Virus record (IMG/VR): IMGVR_UViG_3300027749_000224
Span: 1 to 40,112 of that record
DNA from: a virus
Direction: 5' to 3' (one strand)
Length of the DNA stretch: 40,112 nucleotides
Shown here: piece by piece, positions 1 to 8,900 of the stretch
Numbering within the stretch: the first letter of the stretch is position 1
Layout of the letters: each line of letters opens with the position of its first letter
Notes under the pieces: model-generated
Told to the model about the DNA's origin: nothing
The model's database searches: none
Seen by the model: only the letters and a program-made list of their open reading frames with translations
Position numbers and translations under genes: made by a program

Positions 1-657
1 CCACATACCATTCTCAACATCTGCACCAACGTTGTGCCAGATAGTCAAGTTGTTCATGTTACGCATAGCTACCATTTCTTTGAACATTTGTATATCAGGT
101 TTTTCGCCTTTGTATAAACACATCTTGACTCCTTCACGGAATCCAGCACGCCAGGCTTGAAATGGAGTATAGTTGGGATATGTCGTTGAATAACAATCGT
201 GCATAGACCAGTATAAATTATCTGTGCTATCTAAACAGAAGTCAGCAATACGTGACATATCACCGTCAGTTTGATTCTCATGTGTTTTCATCTCTCGCAC
301 ATAAGATTTTGTCCAGCTACTCATTCCACCATTACCATAGCGTAGACCATTTATGTTATTGATTGCTTTCCATCGAAACTGTGCTTGATGGAATCGTTCG
401 TCTTTGTCAGTAAAATCCAATTGAATATTAAAGAAACTTTCTTCAGGCATGTTATCACCATCGATTAGAATGAATCGTTCGGTATCACTAGCCTCTCCAG
501 CTGCTTTGTGTGCAGCATCACTACCTTTTACGCCATCTACTCGTTTAGCCCATGGCACCATGTTCTTGATCTTAAGCCAAAATTCTTCTTTCTGTGGTTC
601 GTCATAGCTTAGATAGATACAATCTAAATCTGCTACATCAACAATATCATAACTCAT
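1..657 (-). CDS. Putative GT-A-fold glycosyltransferase, C-terminus cut by window edge
   Basis: An open frame starts at an ATG at 657-655 and runs without a stop to base 1, giving about 219 residues with the C-terminus missing. The start MSYDIVDVADLDCIYLSYDE, then WAKRVDGVKGSDAAHKAA and the DxD-like ERFILIDGDNMP at about residues 62-73, fit GT-A nucleotide-sugar transferases seen in T4-like marine phages. The acidic IDGDN would be the metal and sugar-nucleotide site. The start overlaps the previous gene by 11 nt, so translation is probably coupled. It is the last visible gene of a five-gene operon read from 2835. The substrate is unknown; it could act on the host envelope or on virion proteins. 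Family-level call only. Confidence 0.72.
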   Translation of the reverse strand, partial: MSYDIVDVADLDCIYLSYDEPQKEEFWLKIKNMVPWAKRVDGVKGSDAAHKAAGEASDTERFILIDGDNMPEESFFNIQLDFTDKDERFHQAQFRWKAINNINGLRYGNGGMSSWTKSYVREMKTHENQTDGDMSRIADFCLDSTDNLYWSMHDCYSTTYPNYTPFQAWRAGFREGVKMCLYKGEKPDIQMFKEMVAMRNMNNLTIWHNVGADVENGMW

Positions 658-982
658 AAGTTTTTAACTTCCATTTAGTATGAGGCTCTATGGGTTCTAC
701 AATGATGCTTACATCTTCTATACTACAAGCAATACCATCGTCACTTGGCATCAGTTTATGCACTACTGCTTCTGCATTGAATCTTGAAACTTTACCATCG
801 ATGACTCTAACATCAGGTCTAGCTTCAACAAAAGTCATTGCATCTATGACGATGTAATTTCCCTCTACTGACTTATCGCCGGTATAGCATAACACTTTAC
901 CTTGCTCGTCATAATATAATCTGAACTCAGGTGTTTCTAATTTGGGTGCTTCCCATATTATTACATGTTCTTCTGCGCTCAT
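647..982 (-). CDS. Conserved phage protein of unknown function, 111 aa
   Basis: This small acidic protein has no signal peptide or membrane segment. The stretches PEFRLYYDEQGKVLCYTGD, EGNYIVIDAMTF and ARPDVRVIDGKV look like a conserved small protein that I recall from marine T4-like phages, where no function is assigned. It begins with an ATGA overlap with the stop of the upstream glycosyltransferase gene and overlaps the next gene by 11 nt. It therefore sits inside a translationally coupled operon between two glycosyltransferases. A role in the same modification pathway is only suggested by position. Confidence 0.75.
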   Translation of the reverse strand: MSAEEHVIIWEAPKLETPEFRLYYDEQGKVLCYTGDKSVEGNYIVIDAMTFVEARPDVRVIDGKVSRFNAEAVVHKLMPSDDGIACSIEDVSIIVEPIEPHTKWKLKTYEL

Positions 983-1734
983 AATACTATCTTATCACAA
1001 AAATTCTTCACATGATAGTGAAATGGATACTGTTGTGGTACAGTTTGTACTCTAATCTGATTAGGTAAGCATTCATAGATAAAAGTATCTGTCCAATTTT
1101 CTGTAGGTGTACCATTGATATATTGTTTCATATGCACCATGCTCATTTCAGTAAACGATGGTAGTGTAGTATTTTCTACTCCCATGATGTGACAAGCAAT
1201 AGAATATACCCAATCAGTGGTAGCTAATTCGTTTGAATTGCATTTCAATATCTTTTTATATTCTTCCCAATTGTTAAATATTTCTTTTACTAACATAAAG
1301 AATTGTGTTGCTACTTCTGATTTCTTAAAATAAGTTATGGCATTATAAACATCTGGTAACTTATTGTCATCGATGAATCTACGATAGAATCGTATATCAG
1401 ATATCTCCTGCTTAAAATTGCGTATCGTTGTAGACACTACAATATCTCTATCTTTAAGAACGTCCCACCAATGGTCAATATTGCGCGGAATATACATATC
1501 AGCTTCTAGTTTGATTGTGTAATCATATGGACTAGCTTCATATACTTGCCAGTCATTAATTAGTTTCCAATCACTATCAGTTGCTAAATCACCATACGGT
1601 AGCATATCAGTAGTTATGATAGTTACATTGGCATCGGGTATTACTCTGAGTATGCTTTTCTTTAATGTTACAGCACAACTAGTATAGCTAGTACTCTCAG
1701 TATCCTGAGCCATTATTACAAAACCTTTATTCAC
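979..1734 (-). CDS. Putative GT-A-type glycosyltransferase, 251 aa
   Basis: The protein starts with a predicted first beta strand, MNKGFVIMAQD, followed by a second strand VTIITTD. An acidic metal-binding-like motif, KLEADMYIP, lies at about residues 75-83. This order is that of GT-A glycosyltransferases, with EAD in the DxD position. The start codon is GTG (1734-1732). I chose it because GGAG lies 7 nt upstream and because starting at the next ATG (residue 8) would remove the first strand. The gene overlaps the upstream glycosyltransferase gene by 8 nt and the downstream one by 4 nt. The C-terminal half is aromatic-rich (THMKQY-like MVHMKQYINGTPTENW). Donor and acceptor are unknown. Confidence 0.72.
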   Translation of the reverse strand: MNKGFVIMAQDTESTSYTSCAVTLKKSILRVIPDANVTIITTDMLPYGDLATDSDWKLINDWQVYEASPYDYTIKLEADMYIPRNIDHWWDVLKDRDIVVSTTIRNFKQEISDIRFYRRFIDDNKLPDVYNAITYFKKSEVATQFFMLVKEIFNNWEEYKKILKCNSNELATTDWVYSIACHIMGVENTTLPSFTEMSMVHMKQYINGTPTENWTDTFIYECLPNQIRVQTVPQQYPFHYHVKNFCDKIVL

Positions 1735-2533
1735 TTATCAGCTCCATAAAGTTTTCTTTATTCATAACATGAAAGTCCATATCTTTTATATTGATATATT
1801 CTTTACGAATCTTGCCTCTCTGCCAATTGTCAAACATCACAGTATATTCTGTATTATATTCTGTATCGGTGTTTCTATAGACGCTGGTGTTTTTGCCTAC
1901 ATGCAATAAGTTCCATGGTATAACATCTTCTTTTATTGTAGTATGACCATTAGCTATTCTAGTTGCAAGTGTAAGTCCATAATCATTTCTGAATGTTGCA
2001 GATATGAATCCATGGATGTTTGCATAATGGTCAAAATTATCCTGTACCATTTCTAAGCAATTGAATATTTGTTCTGCTCTTTTTGTTTTCTTAAACATGA
2101 CTACCGTTGCCCACAATGTATTAAAACTATATACACTTAGCATCTCTTGTACAGCATTTGGATACATAATAAAACTAGTGGTATCGTGACAGCAAAAATC
2201 TGTAGGCAAATCAAATGTCTTTAATAGTTTATCTGAGTTTACCATGTAATCAGTATCTAATAAGATAGTCTCATCGTACGGGCTAAACTGATATGCACGG
2301 TATCTACCTTTGTTATACCATAGTCCCCAATCTCTTTTATTAGATTTATCAGCCGGAGCCATTACAATGTTATCAAATTGATATGACTGTTTAACTGGCA
2401 ATGACTCACTATCTGTTACTAATGTAACAGGTAGACCCAAAAAGTGATTTATACGTTTAGCAGTTGCTACTGCCATCTCATAATAATTATATTTTGGACT
2501 GTTGAATGCAAAAAGTAATGCGCCCTTGCTCAT
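1727..2533 (-). CDS. Putative GT-A-type glycosyltransferase (GT8-like pattern), 268 aa
   Basis: The N-terminus MSKGALLFAFNSPKYNYYEM is followed by AKRINHFLGLPVTLVTD. A DxD motif appears in YDETILLDTDYMVNSD at about residues 86-101. This is the arrangement of GT-A enzymes that use nucleotide sugars with a divalent metal, and it resembles glycosyltransferases of T4-like aquatic phages. A late conserved block, DVIPWNLLHVGKN, could be acceptor-side. An SD-like AGAGAAG lies just before the ATG, inside the end of the 101-aa gene, which it overlaps by 4 nt. It is probably paralogous in fold to the two other glycosyltransferases downstream. The target is unknown; virion or host-envelope glycosylation are both possible. 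Confidence 0.75.
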   Translation of the reverse strand: MSKGALLFAFNSPKYNYYEMAVATAKRINHFLGLPVTLVTDSESLPVKQSYQFDNIVMAPADKSNKRDWGLWYNKGRYRAYQFSPYDETILLDTDYMVNSDKLLKTFDLPTDFCCHDTTSFIMYPNAVQEMLSVYSFNTLWATVVMFKKTKRAEQIFNCLEMVQDNFDHYANIHGFISATFRNDYGLTLATRIANGHTTIKEDVIPWNLLHVGKNTSVYRNTDTEYNTEYTVMFDNWQRGKIRKEYINIKDMDFHVMNKENFMELISE

Positions 2534-2835
2534 CTTTTCTTCTCTAAATCAATCCATTCTTTATACCACTCTAGCATTACGGTATTATATTTTTCTTTCA
2601 GCAATACAAGTAGTTTATCACGATTTACTTGCACCGGATTATTAAAGGTGTCCATCAAAATGATAAAATTATCATCCATAGCACTTAAAAAAGAAATAGT
2701 TTCTAGATTGGCTCTCCAAAGACCACCTTGGTCAGCTACGATTAGTTTACTATCGTACTTGTCTTTTAGATATGCTTTTGCCGAGTTGTGATTGAAGCGG
2801 GCTTTAGCTTCATTGATTAATGTTGTTGTATCCAT
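2530..2835 (-). CDS. Conserved phage protein of unknown function, 101 aa
   Basis: This is a soluble, helical, charged protein with blocks EAKARFNHNSAKAYLKDKY, LIVADQGGLWRAN and VMLEWYKEWIDLEKKR. The pattern is familiar to me as a conserved hypothetical of T4-like cyanophages and related phages, usually found near structural genes; no function is known. It is the first gene of the glycosyltransferase operon. A clear SD, TTAGGAG, precedes the ATG, and a CTAAATA box lies 15 nt upstream of the start, so it probably heads its own late transcript. Confidence 0.78.
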   Translation of the reverse strand: MDTTTLINEAKARFNHNSAKAYLKDKYDSKLIVADQGGLWRANLETISFLSAMDDNFIILMDTFNNPVQVNRDKLLVLLKEKYNTVMLEWYKEWIDLEKKR

Positions 2836-2850
2836 ATATACTCCTAAAAG

Positions 2851-2857
2851 TATTTAG
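2851..2857 (-). promoter_or_regulatory. Candidate late promoter box CTAAATA
   Basis: On the minus strand the order is TATCTAAATAC, then TTTTAGGAG (SD), then ATG, with 15 nt between the box and the start codon. T4-type late promoters use TATAAATA and aquatic T4-like phages use close variants. The same box recurs before most gene blocks in this window. It would drive the five-gene glycosyltransferase operon. Confidence 0.55.
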
Positions 2858-2882
2858 ATAGATACAACGTTATTGTGAAAAA

Positions 2883-3836
2883 TTATGCGGCTATCGCAGA
2901 ACCAGAAACACTAATAGTTCCCCAAGTATTAGCCAAATAAGTAGTTTCAGGTGCTTGTACTGTTACAGTAGTACTAGAACCGGTGCCTACTGTTAATCCA
3001 TCTGGAATTTCATCCCAAACTGTGTACAATGTGATAACGCTACCTGCATCACCGTTGACACCTTGTGTTCCGTTACTCTTAGCAACTATACGAATGAATG
3101 TACTTAAGTAACCAGAAGGACCAGTTGATGCTAATTGCGTAAACACATTAGCATTACTTGTATTTAATGCAAAATAACCATTATTTGGTAATGTGGTTGG
3201 TGTATTACCGCCACCACCTATTTTGGTTATTCCAGTAAATGAAACACTAGATATAGTTATAGTACCGGTTGTCGGTGCGCTTAATACAACTGTCCCTACA
3301 TTACTAGCTAAGTTATTGAACAACAAGTTAATACCAGCGGTACTGTTAGCATGAGTGCATGTTACTTTTAATTGTCCACCTGAATTGAAAAAATATCTTG
3401 CTGCATCGCCATTTGCAAAAGATATAGTATGAGTAAACACCGCACCCGCTGACCAAGTAGTAGCTACTGTTGCAGTATTGGCTACAGTACTACCTTGTGT
3501 TGCTGCATTTAATCTAGGTGCATAGATAGTTCCTAAATTTGTAGGAATAGCTGATAGATAAGTTATGGTGCCACCTGCTGCAGGTGCTGTAACTGTAGTT
3601 ATTGAAGTACCTTGGTGTGATGCAACATTAGCCGTTTTATTTACCAAATTAGCCCAATCTGCTGCATAGACCTGTGTACCAACTGTTACATTACCTAGTG
3701 CAGGTTGACCATACCCAGTAGTTGTTCCACCAGTAGCCCAGACTGTGTTTAGTGTTCCGTTAGCCGTTACTGGATTGCCACCTACTAATGCATTATAATC
3801 CGCTGCTGCTATGTTTCCGTATTGTGCGTAAGCCAT
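2883..3836 (-). CDS. Putative tail-fibre or virion structural protein, 317 aa
   Basis: The N-terminal motif MAYAQYGNIAAADYNALVGG, followed by LNTVWATGGTTTGYGQPALG and an ADWANLVNKTANVASHQG segment, is the start of a structural protein family I recall from cyanophages and related phages. The rest (about residues 85-317) is rich in Thr, Ala, Gly, Asn and Val with few charges, as expected for beta-rich fibre or knob domains. The C-terminal part, VITLYTVWDEIPDGLTVGTG, looks beta-sandwich-like. It starts 9 nt after the stop of the fibre gene upstream, with the SD AAGGAAT in the gap and no promoter box, so the two are probably co-translated. The exact virion position is unknown. Confidence 0.65.
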   Translation of the reverse strand: MAYAQYGNIAAADYNALVGGNPVTANGTLNTVWATGGTTTGYGQPALGNVTVGTQVYAADWANLVNKTANVASHQGTSITTVTAPAAGGTITYLSAIPTNLGTIYAPRLNAATQGSTVANTATVATTWSAGAVFTHTISFANGDAARYFFNSGGQLKVTCTHANSTAGINLLFNNLASNVGTVVLSAPTTGTITISSVSFTGITKIGGGGNTPTTLPNNGYFALNTSNANVFTQLASTGPSGYLSTFIRIVAKSNGTQGVNGDAGSVITLYTVWDEIPDGLTVGTGSSTTVTVQAPETTYLANTWGTISVSGSAIAA

Positions 3837-3845
3837 TTTTATTCC

Positions 3846-5093
3846 TTATCTTGATACAGTAACAATTGCTAATACTGTTCCAATAATTGAATCAGTTTTG
3901 TTTTCTAAAGAACGCCCAATAACATTAAATGCTGTTGCTTCACCCGGCTTAGCTGCTCGTGCGATACCCTCACCTGCGCTAACCAAACGGTCATTCTTTT
4001 TAATCGTTCCTGTAACCTTGACTTTAACACGACCTGTCATTGCCACCGGGGGATGTGTAGTATCATTGCCTGCACCTGAGTTCATCAAGTATGCAGCAGT
4101 GTTTGAGATGACCCCAAATATATCTTCACTAAGTTCGTACTTGACACTAGTAATTTCTTTTTCGCCGCCTAATTCTACTACAGTACCTGCATCATAATAT
4201 GCATCAGCTTCAAATCTTTCTGCCAAGTCAGCGTATGTTGCTTGTAACCTACTACCAGTAGTCAATGTCCAGTTACCTGTAAGTTGTCCTGCAACTGTGT
4301 TTCCACCTGTAGTTATATTAGCTGTGGTGACACTTGAAGGTGCAATAACTCCGGTGAATTGAGTGACTGCATTAGCCCCTGTCAAATAGTCGAATACGTT
4401 AGCATTGTTGTAAGTACCTGCAAAGCTAATTGCGACACCGTTAGCGTACATGTATCTGTCTGTTTTGATACCATATGTGTTGCCGTTGTTATTGATTACT
4501 ATATTACCGGCATTTACATAAAGTCCAGTTCCTGCTATACTATTGGCTGTTCCTGTACCATTTAATGTCCAAGTGCCGGTTATATTTCCACCTGTCGCTG
4601 CTGCACCTGTTGTTATATTAGCCGTGTTTAATGTACCAATATTTCCAGTTGTTACGTTAGCGTTAGCAATTGTAGCGTTGGCCGTTACAGTAGCCAAACG
4701 TACCGTTATTGTGTCCCCGACCAATGCATTGGTAGCAGTAATATTGTTTGCTGTTACATTTCCAGTAACTGTTATTGCACCAAAAGTCGTTGTTCCGCCG
4801 CTAGCAGTTGAGGTTAATGCTAACCAGCTACTCGCTGTAGTTGTTCCGTCTGCTGGGCAGACATACATTGTGTTACTGTTTGTATTCCACCATAGTTGAC
4901 CAGCTAATGGGTTAGCCGGAGGGCTAGCATTGGCATAATTTTCTAGTTGGTGAACAAAGTTTGTGTCCACGTACTGACCGTACCCAGCGTAGTTTCTGCC
5001 AGGTAATGACAATGAAGTACTGCTAGTATTGATAGTACCATCAGCAATGGTTGTCAGTACTTGACCATTACTTTTTACTATTGTATATGCCAT
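3846..5093 (-). CDS. Tail-fibre-like protein with G2-peptidase/IMC-like C-terminal domain, 415 aa
   Basis: Residues 1-95 carry a fibre N-terminus known from marine T4-like phages: SLPGRNYAGYGQYVDTNFVH, then NPLAGQLWWNTNSNTMYVCP. Residues about 100-280 are repeats of short TGN/NIT/TAN units, typical of trimeric beta-helical shafts. Residues about 285-415 (YADLAERFEADAYYDAGTVV, DIFGVISNTAAYLMN, GRVKVKVTG, GIARAAKPGEA, VIGRSLENK) resemble the C-terminal intramolecular-chaperone/Peptidase_G2 type domain of phage fibre and neck-appendage proteins, which can self-cleave after trimerisation. Cleavage here is inference. The ATG is preceded by ACGGAG and a GATAAATA box. It probably binds the host or holds a distal fibre. 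Confidence 0.75.
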   Translation of the reverse strand: MAYTIVKSNGQVLTTIADGTINTSSTSLSLPGRNYAGYGQYVDTNFVHQLENYANASPPANPLAGQLWWNTNSNTMYVCPADGTTTASSWLALTSTASGGTTTFGAITVTGNVTANNITATNALVGDTITVRLATVTANATIANANVTTGNIGTLNTANITTGAAATGGNITGTWTLNGTGTANSIAGTGLYVNAGNIVINNNGNTYGIKTDRYMYANGVAISFAGTYNNANVFDYLTGANAVTQFTGVIAPSSVTTANITTGGNTVAGQLTGNWTLTTGSRLQATYADLAERFEADAYYDAGTVVELGGEKEITSVKYELSEDIFGVISNTAAYLMNSGAGNDTTHPPVAMTGRVKVKVTGTIKKNDRLVSAGEGIARAAKPGEATAFNVIGRSLENKTDSIIGTVLAIVTVSR

Positions 5094-5116
5094 GTTGAAA
5101 TTGCTCCGTTATCTGT

Positions 5117-5124
5117 TATTTATC
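5117..5124 (-). promoter_or_regulatory. Candidate late promoter box GATAAATA
   Basis: GATAAATA on the minus strand lies 23 nt before the ATG of the 415-aa fibre gene, with the SD ACGGAG between them. It fills the short gap directly after the stop codon of the 206-aa gene. It matches the box seen at the other block starts. Confidence 0.55.
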
Positions 5125-5745
5125 TTAAATTGTTACTAAGTTTGTCAAACTTTGGATTCTGACTGTGTAATCTATCTGAATCTGCCTGTTTAAACTCTTT
5201 TGCACCGGGTGAAATACTACGTGTGTCAATAGTCTAGTAAGAATATTTCCATTAACGTCAGTGCCGTTGTTCCCAAGTAATCCCAATTCGTCAAAAACAT
5301 AGGAACTATCTGTCTGGGTACTATTATCAAATGCAGCTTGTCCTGCAGGTTCGCCGTAATCTAGTAAACATTGGACTAATATATCAGTATAAACTTTACC
5401 CGTAGTATGATTTACTGTCATTTTATTGCGTGTAGGATCCAAATTAAAAACACTAGTATCGTCTACGATTTTAGCGTATGTCTGATTGTACAATGCAGCA
5501 TTCTGTCCTGTGACATTTGGTGGAAGATAGGTGATAATTCCAGTATCAGAAACACTTGCTCCGCCGTTACCAAATGCCATTTCGTAAATTTCCCCGTAAC
5601 CACGGCTGCTTAATGTGTCAGCGATAGCTATTGACATATTCTCGTAATTAATAGCATTTTTCTTATCTACGAATATTTCCCCGTTGTTAGGATCATAGAT
5701 TTTCAAAAATCCTTCTATCTTGTATGTTAGTGTTATTGCTGACAT
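5125..5745 (-). CDS. Conserved phage virion-associated protein, 206 aa
   Basis: The protein opens with ITLTYKIEGFLKIYDPNNGE and KKNAINYENMSIAIADTL, then EIYEMAFGNGGASVSDTGII, and ends with THVVFHPVQKSLNRQIQIDY followed by TVRIQ. I recognise these blocks from a protein conserved next to fibre and baseplate genes of cyanophages and SAR11-type myoviruses. Its function has not been established, though it is probably structural. There is no signal peptide. The start ATG overlaps the stop of the 51-aa gene by one base (TAATG), showing coupling. In T4 terms this location would hold gp8 to gp12, but I see no clear similarity to any of them. Confidence 0.75.
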   Translation of the reverse strand: MSAITLTYKIEGFLKIYDPNNGEIFVDKKNAINYENMSIAIADTLSSRGYGEIYEMAFGNGGASVSDTGIITYLPPNVTGQNAALYNQTYAKIVDDTSVFNLDPTRNKMTVNHTTGKVYTDILVQCLLDYGEPAGQAAFDNSTQTDSSYVFDELGLLGNNGTDVNGNILTRLLTHVVFHPVQKSLNRQIQIDYTVRIQSLTNLVTI

Positions 5746-5900
5746 TAATTATCGCCTCTTATTTGTACTAATACTTCTTTTGTATTAGGGTCCGTTATCT
5801 TTACGCTGGAAGAAAAGTAAAAACCTCCGTGTTCGTTGGGTTTACTTTCCTGAATTTCAGGTGATTTATTTTCACTATTTTCTTCCATTTTTTCGTTCAT
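5745..5900 (-). CDS. Small conserved-looking protein, 51 aa
   Basis: A 52-codon frame runs from ATG at 5900-5898 to TAA at 5747-5745. The N-terminal half is charged and probably disordered (MNEKMEENSENKSPEIQESK). The C-terminal half is a compact beta-like segment, HGGFYFSSSVKITDPNTKEV then LVQIRGDN. The stop overlaps the ATG of the 206-aa gene in TAATG, and the frame fills an otherwise empty gap exactly, so I consider it real. DPNTKEV echoes YDPNNGEIFV in the neighbouring protein. The start is uncertain: ATG at 5888 (residue 5) is an alternative, and neither has a good SD. Function unknown; perhaps a small virion or assembly factor. Confidence 0.72.
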   Translation of the reverse strand: MNEKMEENSENKSPEIQESKPNEHGGFYFSSSVKITDPNTKEVLVQIRGDN

Positions 5901-5904
5901 ATGT

Positions 5905-5912
5905 TATTTATC
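5905..5912 (-). promoter_or_regulatory. Candidate late promoter box GATAAATA
   Basis: GATAAATA on the minus strand sits between the giant gene's stop and the 51-aa gene. Only 4 nt (ACAT) separate it from the first ATG, so an RNA started there would have little or no leader for the 51-aa frame, but a normal leader for the 206-aa gene. Confidence 0.5.
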
Positions 5913-5913
5913 T

Positions 5914-8900
5914 TTAAGTTATATCCGTCCTTAAGAAACTTGCACCTTGGGTATCTGCAATCTGTAGTGGATCTCCGTCAACTGTATTATAGATTCCGGG
6001 GATAGGATTCCATGTTTCTGAGTATAGAACATTGGTCATTTGATTGCTAGGTATCAATCCAAACGCTTCGGCATATAAAGGAATGTATGTTTGCATTCCA
6101 GTTCCGTTAGCTCCTCTGGTCAATTGTGATACTGTATTTTCAATTAAATCGCACTCATTGAATCCAATTTGTTCACCGTTTATGTACAATAATCTACCCT
6201 CTACAGTAGTGATGGTTAGTGAATTTCCTGCTGAAACTCCAACTGGTTGAATCTGTAATACCGGAGCAGTATTGTCTATAACTACTGCAAAATTACTACT
6301 ACTTACTGATAATCCAGTAGTATTGTTGTAGACTTGTATATGGCAGATAACATTCTTGTTAGAAGTCAATCCAATATTAAACGTTCCATTTGATAATGCA
6401 GGGGCGGTTACATTCTGAACTATAGAATTTGTCACCCTAGTAACATCATTTAGATAAATGGTGTCTTGTAGAGTTTCAAGTGGTTGTATTAACCATGTTC
6501 TAGTTTGATGATTTGCCCTGTATACTACCCCATCACCTTGCTGAGAAACATTCAATAGATATGTTTCTTCATTAGGAGATGCTGTTGGCATCATGCTTGT
6601 TATGATAACTTCATCCCCTGTAACTATCTGTGAAAGAATGCTTAAGTTGTTGTAAGAGTTTAGTCTCAATGCACTTGAAGGTACTCTGTATCCATTGATA
6701 GTTACCCATAATCTATCTACGTTGACTTGTTCATACTGTGTTACATATACAGAACCTGTTGCGTTTACCAATTGAACTTCTTCTTGGAAGGGGAACGGAG
6801 TCTCACTGATAGTGAATTCTTGTAATCCGCTAGCAGTACCTGTTCCGGTTCCTGTGCCACTAGCTGTGAATATTCCACCTACTACTGGACTACCAGTAGT
6901 CCAGTCATATGAAGATGCGATTGCTTCCCAATCAGTATTGCCCAATGAAGTTATCTCATACTCATTTCCAACAATAAAGTTACCCGCTGATATTTCAGGT
7001 CTAACTGCAAATATATAATATTTGTGTTTAGCTAAAATATTACCTAATATATTCGTACCCACAGACGCAGCATATTCAGTAAAGTATACTGGTGTATTTG
7101 GTATCAAGATGTCAGTACTGTCAACAGTTATTCTATTACCATTGTCATTTGTAGCGGTTGCAAAAGTGTTTGATATAGTGAATAATCCATCTATCCAAAT
7201 ATAACCACCGCTTGCATATGCTGATACAGTAGTTACTGGATAGTTAACTGCATATAATGCCGGATTATATGGTTGAGTATACAATTCATATTGTGTTGTT
7301 GATATTGGTCTAACATAATATAAATTATTGTTTAATTGCACTGAACCATTAACACCGTCAACACGCACCAATGAATTCAATACAAAGTTTGGATTTGTGT
7401 TAGTAGTTACTATTACACCACTAGAGCCACCTGCATATCCAAACAAGGTAGTAGCCACTGCTGCGGTAGTGACTGTAGGTGATGCACTAAACTCATCTTG
7501 TATAGTAAAGGCAAACGCTGAACTAGGGTTAGTGGTTATTGCACTAACTGTATAATTTGTTCCAATAGTACTGATACCATTTACTGTAGTTGATACTGCT
7601 GTTCCGCTACCTGCTCCTGCTCCACTAGCGGTAAAGATTCCACCTACAGTAGGACTTCCATAAATCCAGTTATATGTTGATGCAATTGATTGCCAATCAG
7701 TATTACCTAAACTAGTTATGCAATATTGTTCTCCTATTGAGAACGAACCTGCATTTAGATTAAGTGTTTTAAATTGTATAGATTCACCAATACTTAGGTT
7801 AAGTGATGGGTCTGATGCGCTAATCAATGCGTTTGCTAGTTTTGCTGTACCGGTACCAGAACCCACAACCGCAGCAGTAAATAAACTTCCAACTGCATAA
7901 GTCACACCAGATGTTCCAGCCGCAGTATTCCAATTTGTAGTACCTAATGCTACAATAATATATTGTTTAGTTGGTGTGAATGACCCTGCATTTACTACAG
8001 TTGCTGAACCTGCCTGTGTGCTTGTAATACCTATCGTTGCTGCCATTGGAGTAATAACATTGTTTATGTTTGTTATCTTTGCTACTGTAAATCCATTTAC
8101 AGATGCTACCATTGATCCAGTAGTAGTAGCCAGTACCGGCGATGGTCCTCCTACCGTTTCGGAAACTGTAAATGTGGTAGAATCAATAATTGAAGTAACA
8201 TAATATGTTGCACCTGCTGATAGGCCGCACCCTGAAATAACACTATTAAAGATTAATGGATAGTTAATTAATAAAACACTAGTACTTGATGTAGTCAGCC
8301 AATATCTTGCTTCATCAAAGTCACTTTGATCATATCCAACAATTGCAGTTCCAGTTCCACTACCTACAGCAGTTGCAGTAAAACTAGCAATATATGCAGA
8401 GCCTGAACCTGGTTGAACTCCACCTGCGGTTGCAGTAAATATTACCCCATTTCTAGCTGCTAATGTTATTGTTCTGCTTGCAACTGTTTGAGTAGCACTT
8501 AATGTATATGTACCTACACCCCCTGCACCAGTCAAAAAGCCGGTTATTGTTGTACCAGCAGTAACGCCTGTTCCGCTTACATCTTGGTTAATTGCGACTA
8601 CATCTTTCACTGCCGTACCAGTACCTGTAGCGGTTGCCTGAGCAACTAGTCTACTACCTACAGTATAAGTTTTACCTGTTGTGCCTGCTACAGTATTCCA
8701 ATTTGTAGTGCCCAATGTTAGTATTGTATAAGTCTGACCAACTACCAAAGCAGTTGATAATACAGAAGGAGTTAGCATAGCAGTAACAGTTAATACTCCG
8801 GTTAATACCCCATCGATGGTTTGATTATCAATACTTCCAGTGACAGTTCCGCCTGCTCCTAAATTGTTCCAATTACCTGTGCTAAGATTACTAATAATAT

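Noticed and set aside
5125-5745. The 206-aa protein as T4 gp8
   Set aside because: The position would suit a wedge protein, but I see no gp8-like motifs and the length is much shorter than T4 gp8 (334 aa).
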